Shown here piece after piece: positions 1 to 11,913 of a stretch of 64,000 nt of DNA; within the stretch, counting starts at the first letter, position 1, and each line of letters opens with the position of its first letter. A model generated the notes under the pieces. That model searched no databases. It had not been told where the DNA came from and saw only the letters and a program-made list of their open reading frames with translations. Source of the DNA: Papilionanthe hookeriana x Papilionanthe teres (lineage: Eukaryota; Streptophyta; Magnoliopsida; Asparagales; Orchidaceae). Location of the stretch: NCBI GenBank assembly GCA_022702705.1, contig CM040432.1, forward strand, positions 48,820,540-48,884,539, in the 5' to 3' direction. Made by a program: the position numbers and the translations under genes.

Positions 1-409
1 AAAATAAACCTTAATTAAATAATTAATTAAGTTTGGAAGAATAATAAAAAAAATTGGAATTATTAAAATAGGGATATTTTTAGGAGGAAATTTATTCTTT
101 AATTCAAGAATCCCTAAATTAATCACCTCAATAATATTTAATTCCTAATTAAAATGATAATCTAAACTCAAGACTTAAAATGCTAAAATAAAAAACTTAA
201 TCATTAAATTAAATTAAAGTTAAAATATTTAAATTAAATCATTTTAAAATTTCAATTAAATTAATACTTTAACAATTAAAATTAAATCATCCTTAAAGCA
301 TAAAAAATAAAATATTAAAATAAAATTAATAATAAAATTAGATCAAAATTTAAATTAAATTATAATTAAAAATAAAACCAAATTAAAATTTAAATTATAT
401 TAAAATTTA

Positions 410-660
410 AGCTAAATTAAATTAAATTAAATTAAAAATTAAATTAAATTAAATTAATTTAAATTAAATTAAATCACATTAAATTAAATTAAATTAAATT
501 AAATTAAAATATATTAAATTAAATAAAAAAAATAATAATAAAATCAAGTTAAAATAAAATTAAAATTAAATTAAATTAATTAAATTGAATTAAAAGTAAA
601 ACTAAAGCAAATTAAATTAAACTAAAATTAAATTAAATTAAATTGAATTAAATATAACAT
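410..660. repeat. Degenerate (aaatt)n low-complexity tract in LTR
   Basis: Repeated taaat/taaatt units run for about 250 bases with interruptions. The same tract is in the 3' LTR (about 20930-21190) and, inverted, in element B (about 55680-55860), so it is an inherited part of this LTR family. Confidence 0.8.
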
Positions 661-2542
661 AATCAAAGACATAAAGAACTCAAAATAAATCTAAAACAAC
701 TCGAACACTATTCCAAACTTAAACCCATTAATTAAAATTAAATCGAATCACAAATCACTTGAACATCGATTTGCCCTCAAAAGCTCTTGTTGTCATAACT
801 CCTAAACGGAGTATTAAGTGAAGTGTTACTTCACTCGTAGGATATTCAAATGTCCTAGTTCACTGAGCAAGATAACAAAACTTGAACTCCTGGATGATTA
901 ATTCATTTGTGTAATTAAATTCTCTTGGACTTAAAACAATCATAGAGGTATTGAAAAGATGTTTAAGACTCGTCTTAAGCACTTCCTCAATATGATAGGA
1001 TATTTATAAGAACAATTGAAATTAATTGTTCTTTGATGAAGAAAATCGTCCTCAAACCAATACACAAGAACCTAGATGTCATAGGAGATGACTAGCTATA
1101 GGAGTATGACCTTGGTAGAAAAACATAACCCTTCCCTTAGCTTTACCTAGGAACTTGCTTTAAATGCTTAAATATTCTAAATTGTTTTTAAGTGCAGCTT
1201 GGGATGACGGGAAGACCCTCCAGGTACACTCTTATTTTATTGCAATTTATATTATTGCAATTTACTTTATTGCAAACGCACTGTACTTTTCTTGCATGAT
1301 AAACAACTGTTGCATGAAAACCCACACCTTTAGGATAGTCCCTAAAATTGAAACCAAAACTAAATTAAAAGTCATTACAAGATAAAATTCACCGTCACAA
1401 AATTTCAAAATATAAAACAACTCAAAATTTAATCACAAACGAACAACAAAACTACAACTACAATTAAATTAAAACGTCTTGTTGGATGATCGGGAATACC
1501 TCGGATGATGTAACCTACGTGTTGCTAACGGGATTTCCCACGGTCTAAATGAAAGTGTGGAACTCATTTAGTTGATTTTAGCAAATTCATCTGGACTAAG
1601 TGAATCCGATAAAAATAACGATGCCGGAAGGATGGAACCGTGGGATCTTAACCGGTGTTGTTATAATCAACTTTATGATTTGTTTTAATTAAAACATAAA
1701 AACACTTGGAAACTAAGACCTTCTCTAAACCAAAAAACTTCTCTCATATCCTGATTTATGACTTCTAAAACTAAACCTCTGCAACAACAAGGAGCTCGGA
1801 GCATGGTGGGCAGCACGGCCATCATCATCAGCAAAACTTTCTTAGAATTAAATAATCAAGCCTTAGGACTTCGAGGTAGTTTTCCTAGTGCAACATAAAT
1901 CCTCAACTCTTCGTTAGGCATTTGCATTGCAAATTAAGCCCTAACCGGTCTTAGGATTCCGAGGTAGTCGTCCGATACGACATAAACCCTCACATCTTCG
2001 AGGTTATTTGTGTGATCACATCATACGAATATAAGTCCTAATTAATTAAAATTGGCAGGATGGAAACATTAAGTAAATTTCCAAATTGAAGCCAAACCAT
2101 AGGATAGTGTGGGAAGTTGTCAAGATTCTTCTTGGATCCTCAGCTTCTCCTACTTCTCTTCCTTTTGGACTCCTGAAATAGATGTTCCAAATTTGATCCA
2201 TTCCCTATTGAAATTCCAAAATTCAATCACTTAAAAACTTAAACTTTAAAATTCTTGAGAGCAGAACTACTGATTATTATCGAGAGTTTTCTTAGGTGAT
2301 TCCCGTCACTTAAGATGTAATTAACTATAGGGGCTTGCCCTTATAGGGAATTTTAAGAACCCGAGTAATATAAACCCTGTTTAATGCTTTCAAATTAAGC
2401 AGGGGAACTTGTCGGCAAATAAAATGGTTTCGCAGACCAAACGGATGCCACAAACCCTTTTAGTTTATTTAATCGAGCCCCACCATCAAACAGTGTGCCT
2501 ATTCTTCGGAATAGATACGCGGTTTGTGGTGCGGTGCTCGTT

Positions 2543-2550
2543 TATATAAA
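2543..2550 (+). promoter_or_regulatory. TATA-like box near LTR 3' end
   Basis: tatataaa lies in the context gctcgtttatataaactatt, about 200 bases before the PBS. The same box is at 23110-23117 and, on the - strand, at 53549-53556. Conservation in three LTR copies supports a promoter with a short R-U5 downstream, but no transcript data can be seen here. Confidence 0.45.
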
Positions 2551-2631
2551 CTATTCGAGATGTGAGATTAGTTTGATTTCATATCTTAAAATTTTTAAAA
2601 TTATTTTTAAAATCAAAACACTACTTTCCAA

Positions 2632-2671
<40 letters not shown>

Positions 2672-2758
2672 AATTAAATTAAAAATTCGCCGACAATTTC
2701 TGTTAGGCGACCCCTTTTCAAAAATAAAACACAACCTAAAAATATGCCGACAAATTTC

Positions 2759-2777
2759 TGGTGACTCCGCTGGGGAC
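2759..2777 (+). other. Primer binding site of element A
   Basis: tggtgactccgctgggga starts six bases after the LTR end (2752). It has the form of a PBS complementary to the 3' end of a tRNA ending in CCA. Ogre-type elements are generally reported to use a tRNA-Arg type PBS; assigning this one to tRNA-Arg is from memory. It differs from the tRNA-Asp-type PBS (tggcgccgttgccgggga) of the Athila elements in this window. Confidence 0.75.
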
Positions 2778-3216
2778 TAATTCCTCTCTCCATGTTTAAT
2801 CATATAATTCTGCTTTCAAAAATAGGTAGTGTATCTATGTCCCTAGTGGATCAAACTACCCTTCTTTCCGTTGGAATACTATGTTCATTTCTACCTTGAA
2901 CGAGTATAGCCAACATTCTCTCGGATTTAGGAGCCACTGTTTAGACATCCCTAAACAGAGAGGTTTCGAGATCCTTTTACCTCATTTCTGAGGTGGGGTG
3001 GACCCCCAATAGATATTAGTTTAGGAGCAGTCTTGCGGGTCGAGAAGTTTCTACAAGACTTTCCCTTCCTTTTCCAGTTCCTAATCGATTCCTTTACCCT
3101 TCCTGCAACTCTCCTTCTTTTAATAATTCTCCGTCCTAACGAACAAATCTTTTCGAAAAAACAATTATCTAAATAAATTTTCTTTTAATACCACAAATAC
3201 GTTAAGATAAACGGAA
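2778..3216 (+). other. Untranslated leader of element A
   Basis: No convincing coding frame is seen between the PBS and ORF1. The stretch is pyrimidine-rich in places (3060-3130) and is taken as leader RNA. Confidence 0.5.
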
Positions 3217-4526
3217 ATGCGTTCGGACTCTTTCTTTTTCGTCATAAGTTTTACGACAAGACGAAGCACAATTCGGGGACTAACACTTGGAATCTGCCCT
3301 GCAGAAATGGAAGCCCCAAAACTAATCTTCTCCTTTGTCAACGGACTGTACCTGGCTGTTTTCAAGGACGAACTGCCTAATAATGGAATCATTCGATTCA
3401 GACAAGGATTCGGGGACACCGACCTCAAAATCCCCGACGTCACTCTCTTTTCACTCACGAAGCAAAGTACCGGAAGCGAGAAGCCGTTGATCGAGTTTAA
3501 CCTCGAGTCAACTAATGAATTCCCTCCTCCGCAAAAGATTCCAGTGAGAGGAGTACTCGTTGTTCGCGAAGGACCGTTGTTGCTACTCCCACCGGTCTAG
3601 TTGTCTCTGCACCTACCCCGGCTACGCCGAGCTAAAGGGGAAGGAAATTTGGAACCGTGATGAACCCGTGGAGGGTACGGATCTTCTCGTGAGACCTTCC
3701 ATTTTCGAGATCGGGTCCGGCTCGAGAATTCCGCCACTGACACGGACTCAGAGGAGGAACAGAAGTAGAAGGATTGCTAGAGAAGCCAGAGCTGCTGAAG
3801 TTGCTTTCCTGGAGGAAATCCCAGAAATGCCCGAGTATACACCGCTACCTGAATACATACCACTTTTGGGAGGAAGTAGGTTCCATCCCCTCTCCGCCGC
3901 CGAGGATGAGGAAAACGTCCACAAGATTGCTTCTGCATTGCCTCAGCCCGCATATTACAACGACGACCGTAAGAAAAGGGCTATAATTACTCCATTTGCT
4001 CGACTGCAGACCCTGATAGAGAAGTTAGCAAAGAAAGAAAAATGCCCTGTATAGGAGATTTTAAGAAGGATAGGGCGGGTGCCGGCCAAATCCCGTCTTG
4101 GGCCGCGAGTAGAACCTGCTATCACTGCAGAAAAGCCCAATAAGAGAATGAAAGCTAGTCCACCTGTTGTTGTTTCAGGACTACAAATTAGGGAGGATAC
4201 CACCTTCCAGCATTTGGTTGACAGACCATCCAGTCCTAGATCTTCTGATGCTAGAAGGATGGTATGGCATCCCACTACCAAACAATTAAGATTAAAATAA
4301 CAACCTGAGAAAGAAAGTCTCGTCAGGAGACTTGAGTCCAAAGAAAGTGCTACCGCAATGAAGGGGACTCATGAGAAGGAAACCCGACAGCTATCACATG
4401 ACAACTGCAAGGATGTACAGAAAAGACCATTAGAAGATGCTTATGGAAAAGCTAAGAACCGATATTCGGCGATTAGCAAGAGAAAGAGAAGAAAAATTCG
4501 AGAGATGAAGTCAACTCGTCGAGTTC
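3217..4526 (+). pseudogene. ORF1 upstream of gag, Tat/Ogre type (decayed)
   Basis: A reading frame opens at 3217 (start MRSDSFFF), shifts frame in the overlap near 3560-3600, continues to a stop at 4054, and reappears at 4079-4300 with Lys/Glu-rich coding-like sequence to about 4520. The middle part is rich in Glu, Pro and Leu (for example EEIPEMPEYTPLPEYIPLL). An extra ORF of unknown function before gag is typical of Ogre-type elements. I recognise no catalytic motif. At least two frameshifts or stops break it. Assignment as ORF1 rests mainly on its place between PBS and gag. Confidence 0.55.
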
Positions 4527-5640
4527 ATGGATGATGAATATGCAGAAATTAACATGGTTGAAACACGAGCTTCGTCAGCTTCACAAGGTGCTCCTGCAGC
4601 CGCAGAAAGAGAGGAGTCGGAAGTGATGAGGATACAGCTTCAAGAGAAAGATGATATGATCTCCCAAATGGCAAACAGGACAGAAGAGATGGCTGCAGCC
4701 CTAGCCACTCTTCAGAGTCAGGTTCAACCCCAAAGAGAAACACCCCCAGAAGTTATTCACATTGTAGACGGAGGAAAGGAGATTACATCCGTCAACGGGG
4801 ATGATCAGTTAAAAAAGGATGCAATACAAAGCATGATTCCAGAAAAGGATATCAAGAGCATGGTCGAACAGCAGGTGCGAGAAGCCTTGGTACAATCAAA
4901 GAGCGGGACATCCATTCGAATGGGTAGACCTTACCCCGAAGAATTCGACGTTGTCCAATATCCGAAAGGCTTCGTACCACCTCTGTTCAAGACCTTTGAT
5001 GGAACCGGAAACCCTCGGCATCATGTTGCACATTTTCGTGCCAGTTGTTGCAATGCCGGCGGAAGTGATGCTTTACTCTTCCGACAATTTGTCCGCAGCC
5101 TGTCAAGGATCGCCTTTGATTGGTATGCGGAATTACCGAACGGTTCGATGAAGACATTTTCAGAATTAGAGAACCTCTTCATCAAGCGATTTGCTGGAGC
5201 TCAGCACCACATCACTATAGGTGATTTAGTGGTAGAGAAGCGAAGCCGAACGAAACTTTGGTGGACTACATACTTCGATGGAGGAATCTAAGTATGAAGT
5301 GTGAGCCACGGCTACAAGAACGACATGCGGTCGGCATTTTACTTAAGAGCATTCATGGCCCGATAGCACTTCTCCTCAAGGGATTTACTATTAAGACTTT
5401 CGAGAAGTTGTTAAGCAAGGCCGAAGCTTGCAAGAGGAGGCGAATCAATTAAGTTTCACCGACAAAATGAGACAAACGAAGCCCGTGAAAACTTTCGAAA
5501 AGAAGTCGGGATCGTCGCAGCGAGTCGATAAGGGCAAGCGGTCGATACAAATACCGTCGAACGGACGCGAGCAAATTCAACAGAATTACCGGCAACCCCG
5601 ACCCAGGCTATCGGTCATCTCGACAGTATGAACAACCGCC
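4527..5640 (+). pseudogene. gag: gag, capsid region (frameshifted)
   Basis: The frame from 4527 starts with a coiled-coil-like Glu/Gln/Met-rich stretch (MRIQLQEKDDMISQMANR), then enters a capsid-type retrotransposon gag domain with FKTFDGTGNPRHHVAHF, then ALLFRQFVRSL and FDWYAEL, and ends in FIKRFAG. The frame is lost near 5270 and resumes from 5258 (YILRWRNLS, HGPIALLLKGF, FEKLLSKAEA). Gag packages the element's RNA into cytoplasmic virus-like particles. The order of short motifs matches the Tat gag family. A base-level frameshift near 5270-5290 splits the protein. Confidence 0.85.
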
Positions 5641-6657
5641 TCGTCCACAACGTACGTTAAGGGAGCTTCGAGCGGGGAGTATCCGTTCAAGAATGAGGCA
5701 CTCGCCGAAAATGTTCCGTGATCGATGAAAACTTCGGATTTCCAACTGCCAGAGCCTAAGAGACCAGAAGAAGTCGACAAGAAGGTGATCCCAACTTTTG
5801 GCCTTACCACCGGATGCTTGGGCACAAGATAGAAGATTGTATTACCTTCAAAAGTTGGCTCAACGACAATCTTCGAAAAGGGAACATAACGATCCCGAAG
5901 GAATACATGAAGGAACCCCAGAAAGGAGGTTCCGTCAATGTTATCTCAACGGATTTCATTGTTCCGATAGATCCCTATGCGACTGATGATGGATGGACTA
6001 CTGCTTGGACAAAGTCTTTGAAGAAGATTTTAGATCGCATCCAAACCACTTCGGTGCGAGCCTCAATTCAGAGTTCGAAACCTGTCAAGTCGGCACTATC
6101 ACTTGCGATAGAAGAACCACCTCAACAAGTGACAATTGAAGAAAAGAAGAAAATTTATGAAGAAGAAAAGACCGAGGCTCTTGAGGCTAGACTAGGGGCT
6201 GCTTATCCTAGGATAGTTGTTTCCGATTCGGGGGAGAAATCCCTCGAACCTCTGACTCTGTATGATTATTTGCTCACTCCGGTGGGATCTTATAATGATA
6301 AGAGTTATGGCGTTGGCTACGTTTTGATTGTTTCTAACTATTACGTAACTAGCGACAACCAACCTAATCCGGACGTCGATTCCGATACAAATAACAATTC
6401 TCAAATCATACACAATGTCAACGATCATAATGAAAAAGAAGACATCCACCAAGGAGGCTACGAGAGTTCAACAAGCAACGAATCTATTTGTGAGTTTCGA
6501 GGAGCTCCGATCACAATAGAGTTAGAGCCTTCGGACTCGAAGCTAATCCGGAAGAACCTCGTCATTCCGATTCGAAGGAGACACCAAGAAACTCAATACT
6601 AGATTCGGAAGAAATTTCGAAGTCAACTTAAGAAGTGGAAGAGTTCTACCTCCGAGA
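5641..6657 (+). pseudogene. gag C-terminal region with zinc-knuckle-like motif
   Basis: The best frame is 5814-6602, starting LGHKIEDCITFKSWL. That is the usual sequence just after the Cys/His box in Tat gag proteins (C..H..GH..E.C). The rest is acidic and Asn-rich (for example DVDSDTNNNSQIIHNVNDH), looks disordered, and links gag to protease. Frames on either side are broken, so the upstream Cys residues of the knuckle are in another frame. Confidence 0.6.
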
Positions 6658-7660
6658 ATGGGTCCAAAGGACAAAGGAAAGCGAGTGGTTGTTCGAGAAG
6701 AACCAACCCCGGCAGAAGAAATACCCATTCGGGAAGAAGCCGAGACACATGAAAATAAAGTGGACTACAACGTGCTAGCCCATCTTAGGAAACTACCGAC
6801 CAAACCGAGCATCTACGACGCTCTCATCTTATCAAAGGAGATGAGAGATGCTCGATCAAGGCCTTACTTCGATCCGAAATTTGCTTAGCTCAAATGACCG
6901 GAGATTCCTTAGATGAGGTTTGCTCGTTAAAGGAACAGGAGGTGTTACCTTCACGGACAATGACCTACTACTTGGGACAACGGACCACAACCGACCGTTG
7001 TACATTTCGGCTTACAACTGGGAAGTTTACACTCTCCGCAGTATTGGTGGATCCAGGAGCATCAATCAATATAATGAATCTTCGAATGCTAGCATACTTG
7101 GAAATTGATGCTCGCGAGCTCGAAGCGGACAAAATGTTATTAAGAGGATTCAACCAGAAAGGAGAAAGAGCCCTCGGATCAATAACACTGCTAATGAAGA
7201 CCGGTGACTTAGCAAAGACAACCACGAAATTTCACATAATTGATTCAGAAACGTCATTCAACGCTCTACTGGGCCGACCATGGATACATGAAAACCGGAT
7301 GGTACCATCATCTCTACATCGCGTGCATCAAATACTACGATGGAGGGGAACAAGTGCATCAAAGGTGACTTACAACCATTCTCCGTACATGAAATTGGAA
7401 TCCATGAAGATGCAAACTTATTACGCACCTCCGAAGAAAACAATCTTCTCCAGAGATACCCTAACAAATGAAGCAAAGGAAGTTTGGGACGACGAAGAAC
7501 CTGAAGTTCTAGTCCAACAGTCACTCACCACTCCCTTACAGCGAGATGGTGAAGGTTTCTCCACAACTCGCACCGAGGTCGAGGCCAGGGACGAGGTCGT
7601 GGCAGAGACGTTAGTGACGCGTTGGACAGAGGAAACCAGCCATCAATGTTGATTGGGAAG
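6658..7660 (+). pseudogene. Aspartic protease region (PR)
   Basis: The segment 6658-6888 carries a short conserved lead-in (VDYNVLAHLRKLPTKPSIYDAL). After a stop at 6888, the frame 6894-7652 carries the retropepsin: TLSAVLVDPGASINIMN holds the catalytic-site motif, here D-P-G-A where D-[ST]-G-A is usual. The later flap and core motif is FNALLGRPWIHE. The enzyme would cut the Gag-Pol polyprotein inside particles. The Pro in place of Ser/Thr next to the catalytic Asp occurs in other Tat elements as far as I recall, so it need not be a loss. The stop at 6888 is one lesion. Confidence 0.8.
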
Positions 7661-8429
7661 ATAGTTCTGAAGAAGAAAAAGAAATCAAGCAAGAAGCAAC
7701 GACAATAAGTAGGAAGAAGCCGCAATTTAGGATCTCTCTCGAAGATGAAAAGAACGAGGAATATAAATCGATGTACGAGAAGATTAACCACTATGTACAT
7801 ACTATGACCCTGACCCCGATCCATTCTAATAAGATCGAGGGTATGGTGGTCAAAGAGGTACGTAGCGGCGGTGCAAAGCCCATCAAATTCTACCGTGGTG
7901 CTCCTTCCTCCAAAACCGAAAATAATGTACAATTTGAAGATGCTACTTCATCGAATTAATTGAATTGCCTTTTGAGTGGTACTCTCCCCGTGTTCAAAAT
8001 TTAATTCAGCCGTGGTTTCTTACCTCGACAATGGACAAAAGGTCAATCACAACATTTTGAAAATTTATGGAATAACTCCGGTCGTCCACCCAATTCAAGG
8101 CATGGTCTCGGATTCGGCACGGTAGGATCGAGTTGACGATACCGAATTTTGCTTGGTTGTCACTTGCGAGTCTAATGAAAACCGCATGGAAGCTACATAA
8201 GAACTTCGAAGATTTACAAATTGGAAACGCTCCACCGTAGTTCGAAGAAGAGATCAAATCTACAATAGATGAGTTAACTGAAGTTAACTTAGGTACTAGC
8301 AAAGAGCCTAGACCTAACTTTGTTAGCTCCTTACTCAATAAAGAAGACTCCGAAGAAATAATCAAGTTATTAATGGAATTTAAAGATTGTTTTGCTTGGA
8401 GCTACGATGAGATGCCAGGATTAGCTCCA
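7661..8429 (+). pseudogene. PR-RT connecting region (decayed)
   Basis: Short frames here (for example 7771-7959, with MYEKINHYVHTMTLTP) link protease to RT. The frame after 7960 is broken by several stops. The end of the region (about 8330-8430) resembles the usual lead-in to RT, with a short acidic and aromatic run before the conserved VAVHKL. No separate domain is recognised. Confidence 0.45.
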
Positions 8430-9250
8430 TAGGTTGCAGTTCATAAGCTAGGAGTGGATCCTACTTCGCTCCGACGTACAAGGTTCCGGAAGAATGCGTC
8501 TAGAAATCGAACAACGAGTCATAGCCGAAGTTAGAAAGCTAATAGACGCTAAATTTGTCCGTGAAGAACAATACCGGACTTGGTTAGCCAAAGTGGTACC
8601 AAGTCGGGAAGAAGAATGGTCGATCATAATTTGTGTGGATTTCGTAGATTTAAACAATGCATGTCCAAAAGATGAATTCCTCTACCGATCCTAGAATTAA
8701 TGATCGACATTGCTTCAACACATGAAATATTCTCATTCATGGATGGATCTTCAGGATACAACCGGATAAAAATGGCTCCGTAAGATGAAAAACTTACAAA
8801 GCATTCGGAACGCCGATCGGAGTATATTGCTACACAAAGTGATGCCATTCGGATCGAAGAACGCAGGAGCAACCTACCAGAGAGCGATGAAAAGAATTTT
8901 TGATGATCTCATCCACAACCAAGTCGAATGCTACGTGGATGATGTGGTCATCGAAAGCAAAGTAAAGGAAAACCACCTGTATGATTTGAGAATTGTTTTC
9001 GAACGATTAAGACAATTTAACCTTAAGATGAATCCCTTAAAATGCGCCTTCGGCGTCACCTCCGGAAATTCTTAGGATTCGTTGTCCGACATCGTGGAAT
9101 TGAAATCGACCCGGAAAAGATTAAAGCTATCTTAGAAATGCCACCTCCCGTAACCTTAAAACAACTACGATCTTTTCAAGGGAAGTTGGCATATCTTCGA
9201 CGCTTTATCTCGAACTTGTCAGTAGGTGTCAGCCTTTCTCGCATTAGTTA
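8430..9250 (+). pseudogene. pol: Reverse transcriptase domain (RT)
   Basis: The motifs come in order: VAVHKLGVDP, then EVRKLIDAKFVRE, CVDFVDLNNACPKDEF (fingers/palm), FMDGSSGYNRI (catalytic Asp region), MPFGSKNAGATYQRAM, the active-site box YVDD at 8932-8943, FGVTSG, FLGFVVRHRGIEIDPEKI and LRSFQGKLAYLRRFI. This is a Ty3/gypsy RT of Tat type that copies element RNA into cDNA. Motifs are split among several frames with stops near 8480, 8690, 8760 and 9060. The YVDD pair is still readable. Confidence 0.9.
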
Positions 9251-9782
9251 AAAAGGACGCCAAATTTATTTGGGAAGAGAAATGTCGAGGGCCTTCGAGG
9301 ACATTAAACAATATTTAATGACACCTCCCGTCTTAGCAGCTCTGGCCTCGTGTAGACCGTCGATACTTTATATCGCGGCCTTAGACGACTCTCTCGGAGC
9401 CTCGTTAGCCTGTGTCAATGATGAGGGCAAAGAAAATGCTCTTTACTACCTAAGCCGTCGTTTACTTCCGACGGAAGTAAAGTATCCCACAATTGAAAAG
9501 CATTGTTTGGACTCCGATCTTCGCCGCTCAAAAGCTCGTGCACTACATGCTTTCTCATAAGGTCAACTCGATCTCGAAATTTAATCCATTGCAATACTTC
9601 GATGACCCGTCCGACGCTTTCGGCGGACTTGCCGTGTGGTCAATGATATTATTGCAATTCGATATAACTTTCGTGCCTCTTCGTGTCGTAAAGGGACAAG
9701 TCCTAGCAGACTTCCTCGCAAAGACACCCTTCGCCGGCAGAATCTCCTCTCAACGACGACTCTGCCGGATGAACAAATAATG
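9251..9782 (+). pseudogene. First RNase H domain (gypsy type)
   Basis: The frame 9270-9560 reads FEDIKQYLMTPPVLAAL, then ILYIAALDDSLGASL, ENALYYLSRRLLPTEVKYPTIEKHCL. After a frameshift near 9500 it continues with ILLQFDITFVPLRVVKGQVLADFLA. These are the tether and RNase H segments that follow RT in gypsy elements and remove RNA from RNA-DNA hybrids. The first catalytic Asp sits in the AALDDSLGA segment. The domain is frameshifted. Confidence 0.8.
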
Positions 9783-10240
9783 AGCCTAGAAGACCCCGAT
9801 GATCGACGTTGGGAATTATATTTCGACGGAGCATCTTCGACACACAAAGACAAAGAATCGCAAGTGATAGTGCCCGTAAGGCAGGAATCGGACTAATCTT
9901 TATAATACCGGAGCGGGGGATGTTAAGATACTCCTACCACTTAACGAGCCGTGTACAAACAACGGCGGAATACGAAGCTCTCGTAACAGGACTAGAATTA
10001 ACTATTCAAATGGGGATAACAAACATCAACATCTACGAGGATTCGCAGCTAATCATTCAACGGATCGCCGGATAAGTACGTAATTTTAAAGCCAAGACTC
10101 GAGCATTACTTCCAATATGCCATGAAACTGTTGGAACAAATTCCGAATGCGACGATCTACAAAATTCCCAGAAAAGAAAACGCTTTAGCAGATGCGTTAG
10201 CCCACCTCGCAAAAGAATTTGCCTCGCTTGCAAGATGAAT
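9783..10240 (+). pseudogene. Second RNase H domain (archaeal-like aRNH of Tat lineage)
   Basis: WELYFDGASSTHKDKE and AGIGLIF, with TTAEYEALVTGLELTIQMGITNINIYEDSQLIIQRI, form a second complete set of RNase H motifs (D, E and D residues in FDGA, AEYEAL and EDSQL). PNATIYKIPRKENALADALAHLA follows. A second RNase H of this kind after the first is a hallmark of the Tat lineage. It is broken by a frameshift near 9850-9880 and a stop at 10075. Confidence 0.85.
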
Positions 10241-11640
10241 CAGATGGAAGTGTCGGCTCACGTGACGTCGGTCCTATCACAGCTCGACATAGACACAATA
10301 CACAAATCGAAAAAGAAGAAGAATCAACTGCATAAAGCGATGTAAAAACACGGAAGATCAGGCGACGACCTTAATAGTACTACCCGCAAACAGAAAACTA
10401 CCGGACGATAGGTCGTTAGCCCATCGCATCAAGAAAAGAACTCGTCCTACGCATTAATAAATAACACGTTATACGTAAGGTCTTTCGATCAAATGCGGCT
10501 AAGGTGCCTAAGCGGGTCCGAGGCCCGTGAAATTGTTAAAGAGGTGCATTCGTGACTCGCGGCGCTCACCGACCGGGTCCGAAGATGAAAATGAAAATTA
10601 AAAGACTAGGGTACTACCGGCCCTCGATGATGACCGACCGCATGAAAATCGCCAAGAGCCGTCACCAATGCCAAGTGCACGGAGTGGTTCTACACCAACC
10701 TCCAAATGTGCTACATCCGACAATCGCGTCGCGGCCATTCGAATGTTGGGGCACGTATATAGTGGGTCCAATGAACCACCATCTTCAAAAGGACATCGCT
10801 TCATTCTCTGCGGCTACGATTACTTTTCCAAGGGCAGAGAGGCGGCTCCACTCGTAGAAGTGAAAGCACACAACGTGCTACAGTTTTTCAAGAACCAAGT
10901 TGTTTACCGTTTCGGAGTGCCGCGCAGGATCATCTCAGATAATGGGCCAGCATTTAGAAGCACGCAAATCAATAATTTTGTCAGGAGACACGGAATCGAC
11001 TGGCTGTATTCAACAATTTACTACCCAAGAGCAAACGGCCTGGCTGAGGCTTTTAATAAAACTCTCGTTCAAATCTTAAAGAAAACTTTCGACGATAATA
11101 AGAGAAATTGGCACGAGAAGTTATTAGAAGCCTTATAGGCCTACCGACAACCTTCGTAACTCCTACTCAAGCTACACCTTACGCTCCGGTGTATGGGTCC
11201 GAGGCAAGTGTTACCCTTAGAGGTCCAACCTTCCTTCACTCGGAATCGCAGCTTGCAAACAAAATCACGACGAAGAGAATGCCAAATTACGACTAGAAGA
11301 ATTGGAAAGCCCGGAAGGGAAAAGACTTACAAGACAGATAGAATTTAGAACTATACCAAGCTAAGATGGCTCAAGCCCATGACAGATCGGTCCGCCCAAG
11401 AACCTTCAAAGTCGGTGACTTAGTTCTCGTTCTCAAGAGATCTATCCGCACACCGCAAGATAAGAGGAAAATTTGAACCCACTCGGGAAGGGCCGTTTCG
11501 TGGTCGAGGCGGTCTACTCAGAGGCTCCTACCGCCCAGTGAATTGCCAAGGAGAACGACATATGCTTCCGATCAACGGACAATACATGAAAAAGTATTAC
11601 GCTACCTGATGTTTCGAAGGAATGAATTTTTCATCCCTAG
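10241..11640 (+). pseudogene. Integrase (INT)
   Basis: The zinc-finger part is badly decayed (10241-10670). The catalytic core reads RPFECWG.YIVGP, HRFILCGYDYFSKG and FGVPRRIISDNGPAF with its catalytic Asp at 10938-10940, then YPRANGLAEAFNK with the catalytic Glu at 11046-11048. The first catalytic Asp, expected where WGTYIVGP now reads, appears replaced. PTQATPYAPVYGSEA follows in a second frame, and a C-terminal region with FKVGDLVL lies near 11400. The enzyme would insert cDNA into chromosomes. Several frame breaks make this copy inactive. Confidence 0.85.
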
Positions 11641-11889
11641 AAGCATGGGTGAAGTAATTACTTATGACTGGGTCCGAACCCAAAAATAATAAAAAATGTG
11701 CTAAAATAAATAAAATCATGATAATAAAGTTTTCCTTGTTTTCTCTTCCATATCAAAATCTTTTTCCCGATCTTTTCCCATTTCATTCCCGTTGAATTTA
11801 AAAAATACAAAAGTAATAATAAAAAAAAGAAGAAAACTCGTCTCTAATAAACATTTTCTTAATGTTCTTGTTCTTAAGCATGTCCCCGA
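11641..11889 (+). other. Spacer between integrase and AlkB-like ORF
   Basis: AT-rich, with no coding frame that resembles the neighbours. It ends in a pyrimidine-rich tract that leads into a splice-acceptor-like AG at 11911-11913. Confidence 0.5.
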
Positions 11890-11913
11890 TCCTTTTCCTC
11901 GTCTTTTCGCTAG
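11890..11913 (+). promoter_or_regulatory. Candidate 3' splice site before AlkB-like ORF (element A)
   Basis: A pyrimidine-rich run (ccttttcctcgtcttttcgctag) ends in AG just before gaaatgtcgaacgg. Element B has the matching sequence cctttccttgtttttcgcag at the same place. Both copies keep pyrimidine tract plus AG despite other changes, which suggests the downstream ORF is joined by splicing. Ogre elements are known to contain an intron elsewhere in their coding region. Confidence 0.45.

Larger units (their letters stand above)
1..2752 (+). repeat. 5' LTR of element A, 3' portion only
   Basis: This part aligns with 20548-23303 over its whole length with scattered substitutions and small indels. 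It holds an AT-rich aaatt-type low-complexity stretch (about 410-660), a (TA)n run (2636-2669), and a TATA-like box followed by the conserved end atatgccgaca at 2752. A PBS follows within a few bases. The short reading frames inside it (for example 1164-1385) recur in the other LTR but show no protein signature. Confidence 0.9.

Noticed and set aside
8006..8365. 119-codon - strand ORF inside element A
   Set aside because: Antisense to the PR-RT region and without any family motif; a shadow of the pol reading frames.
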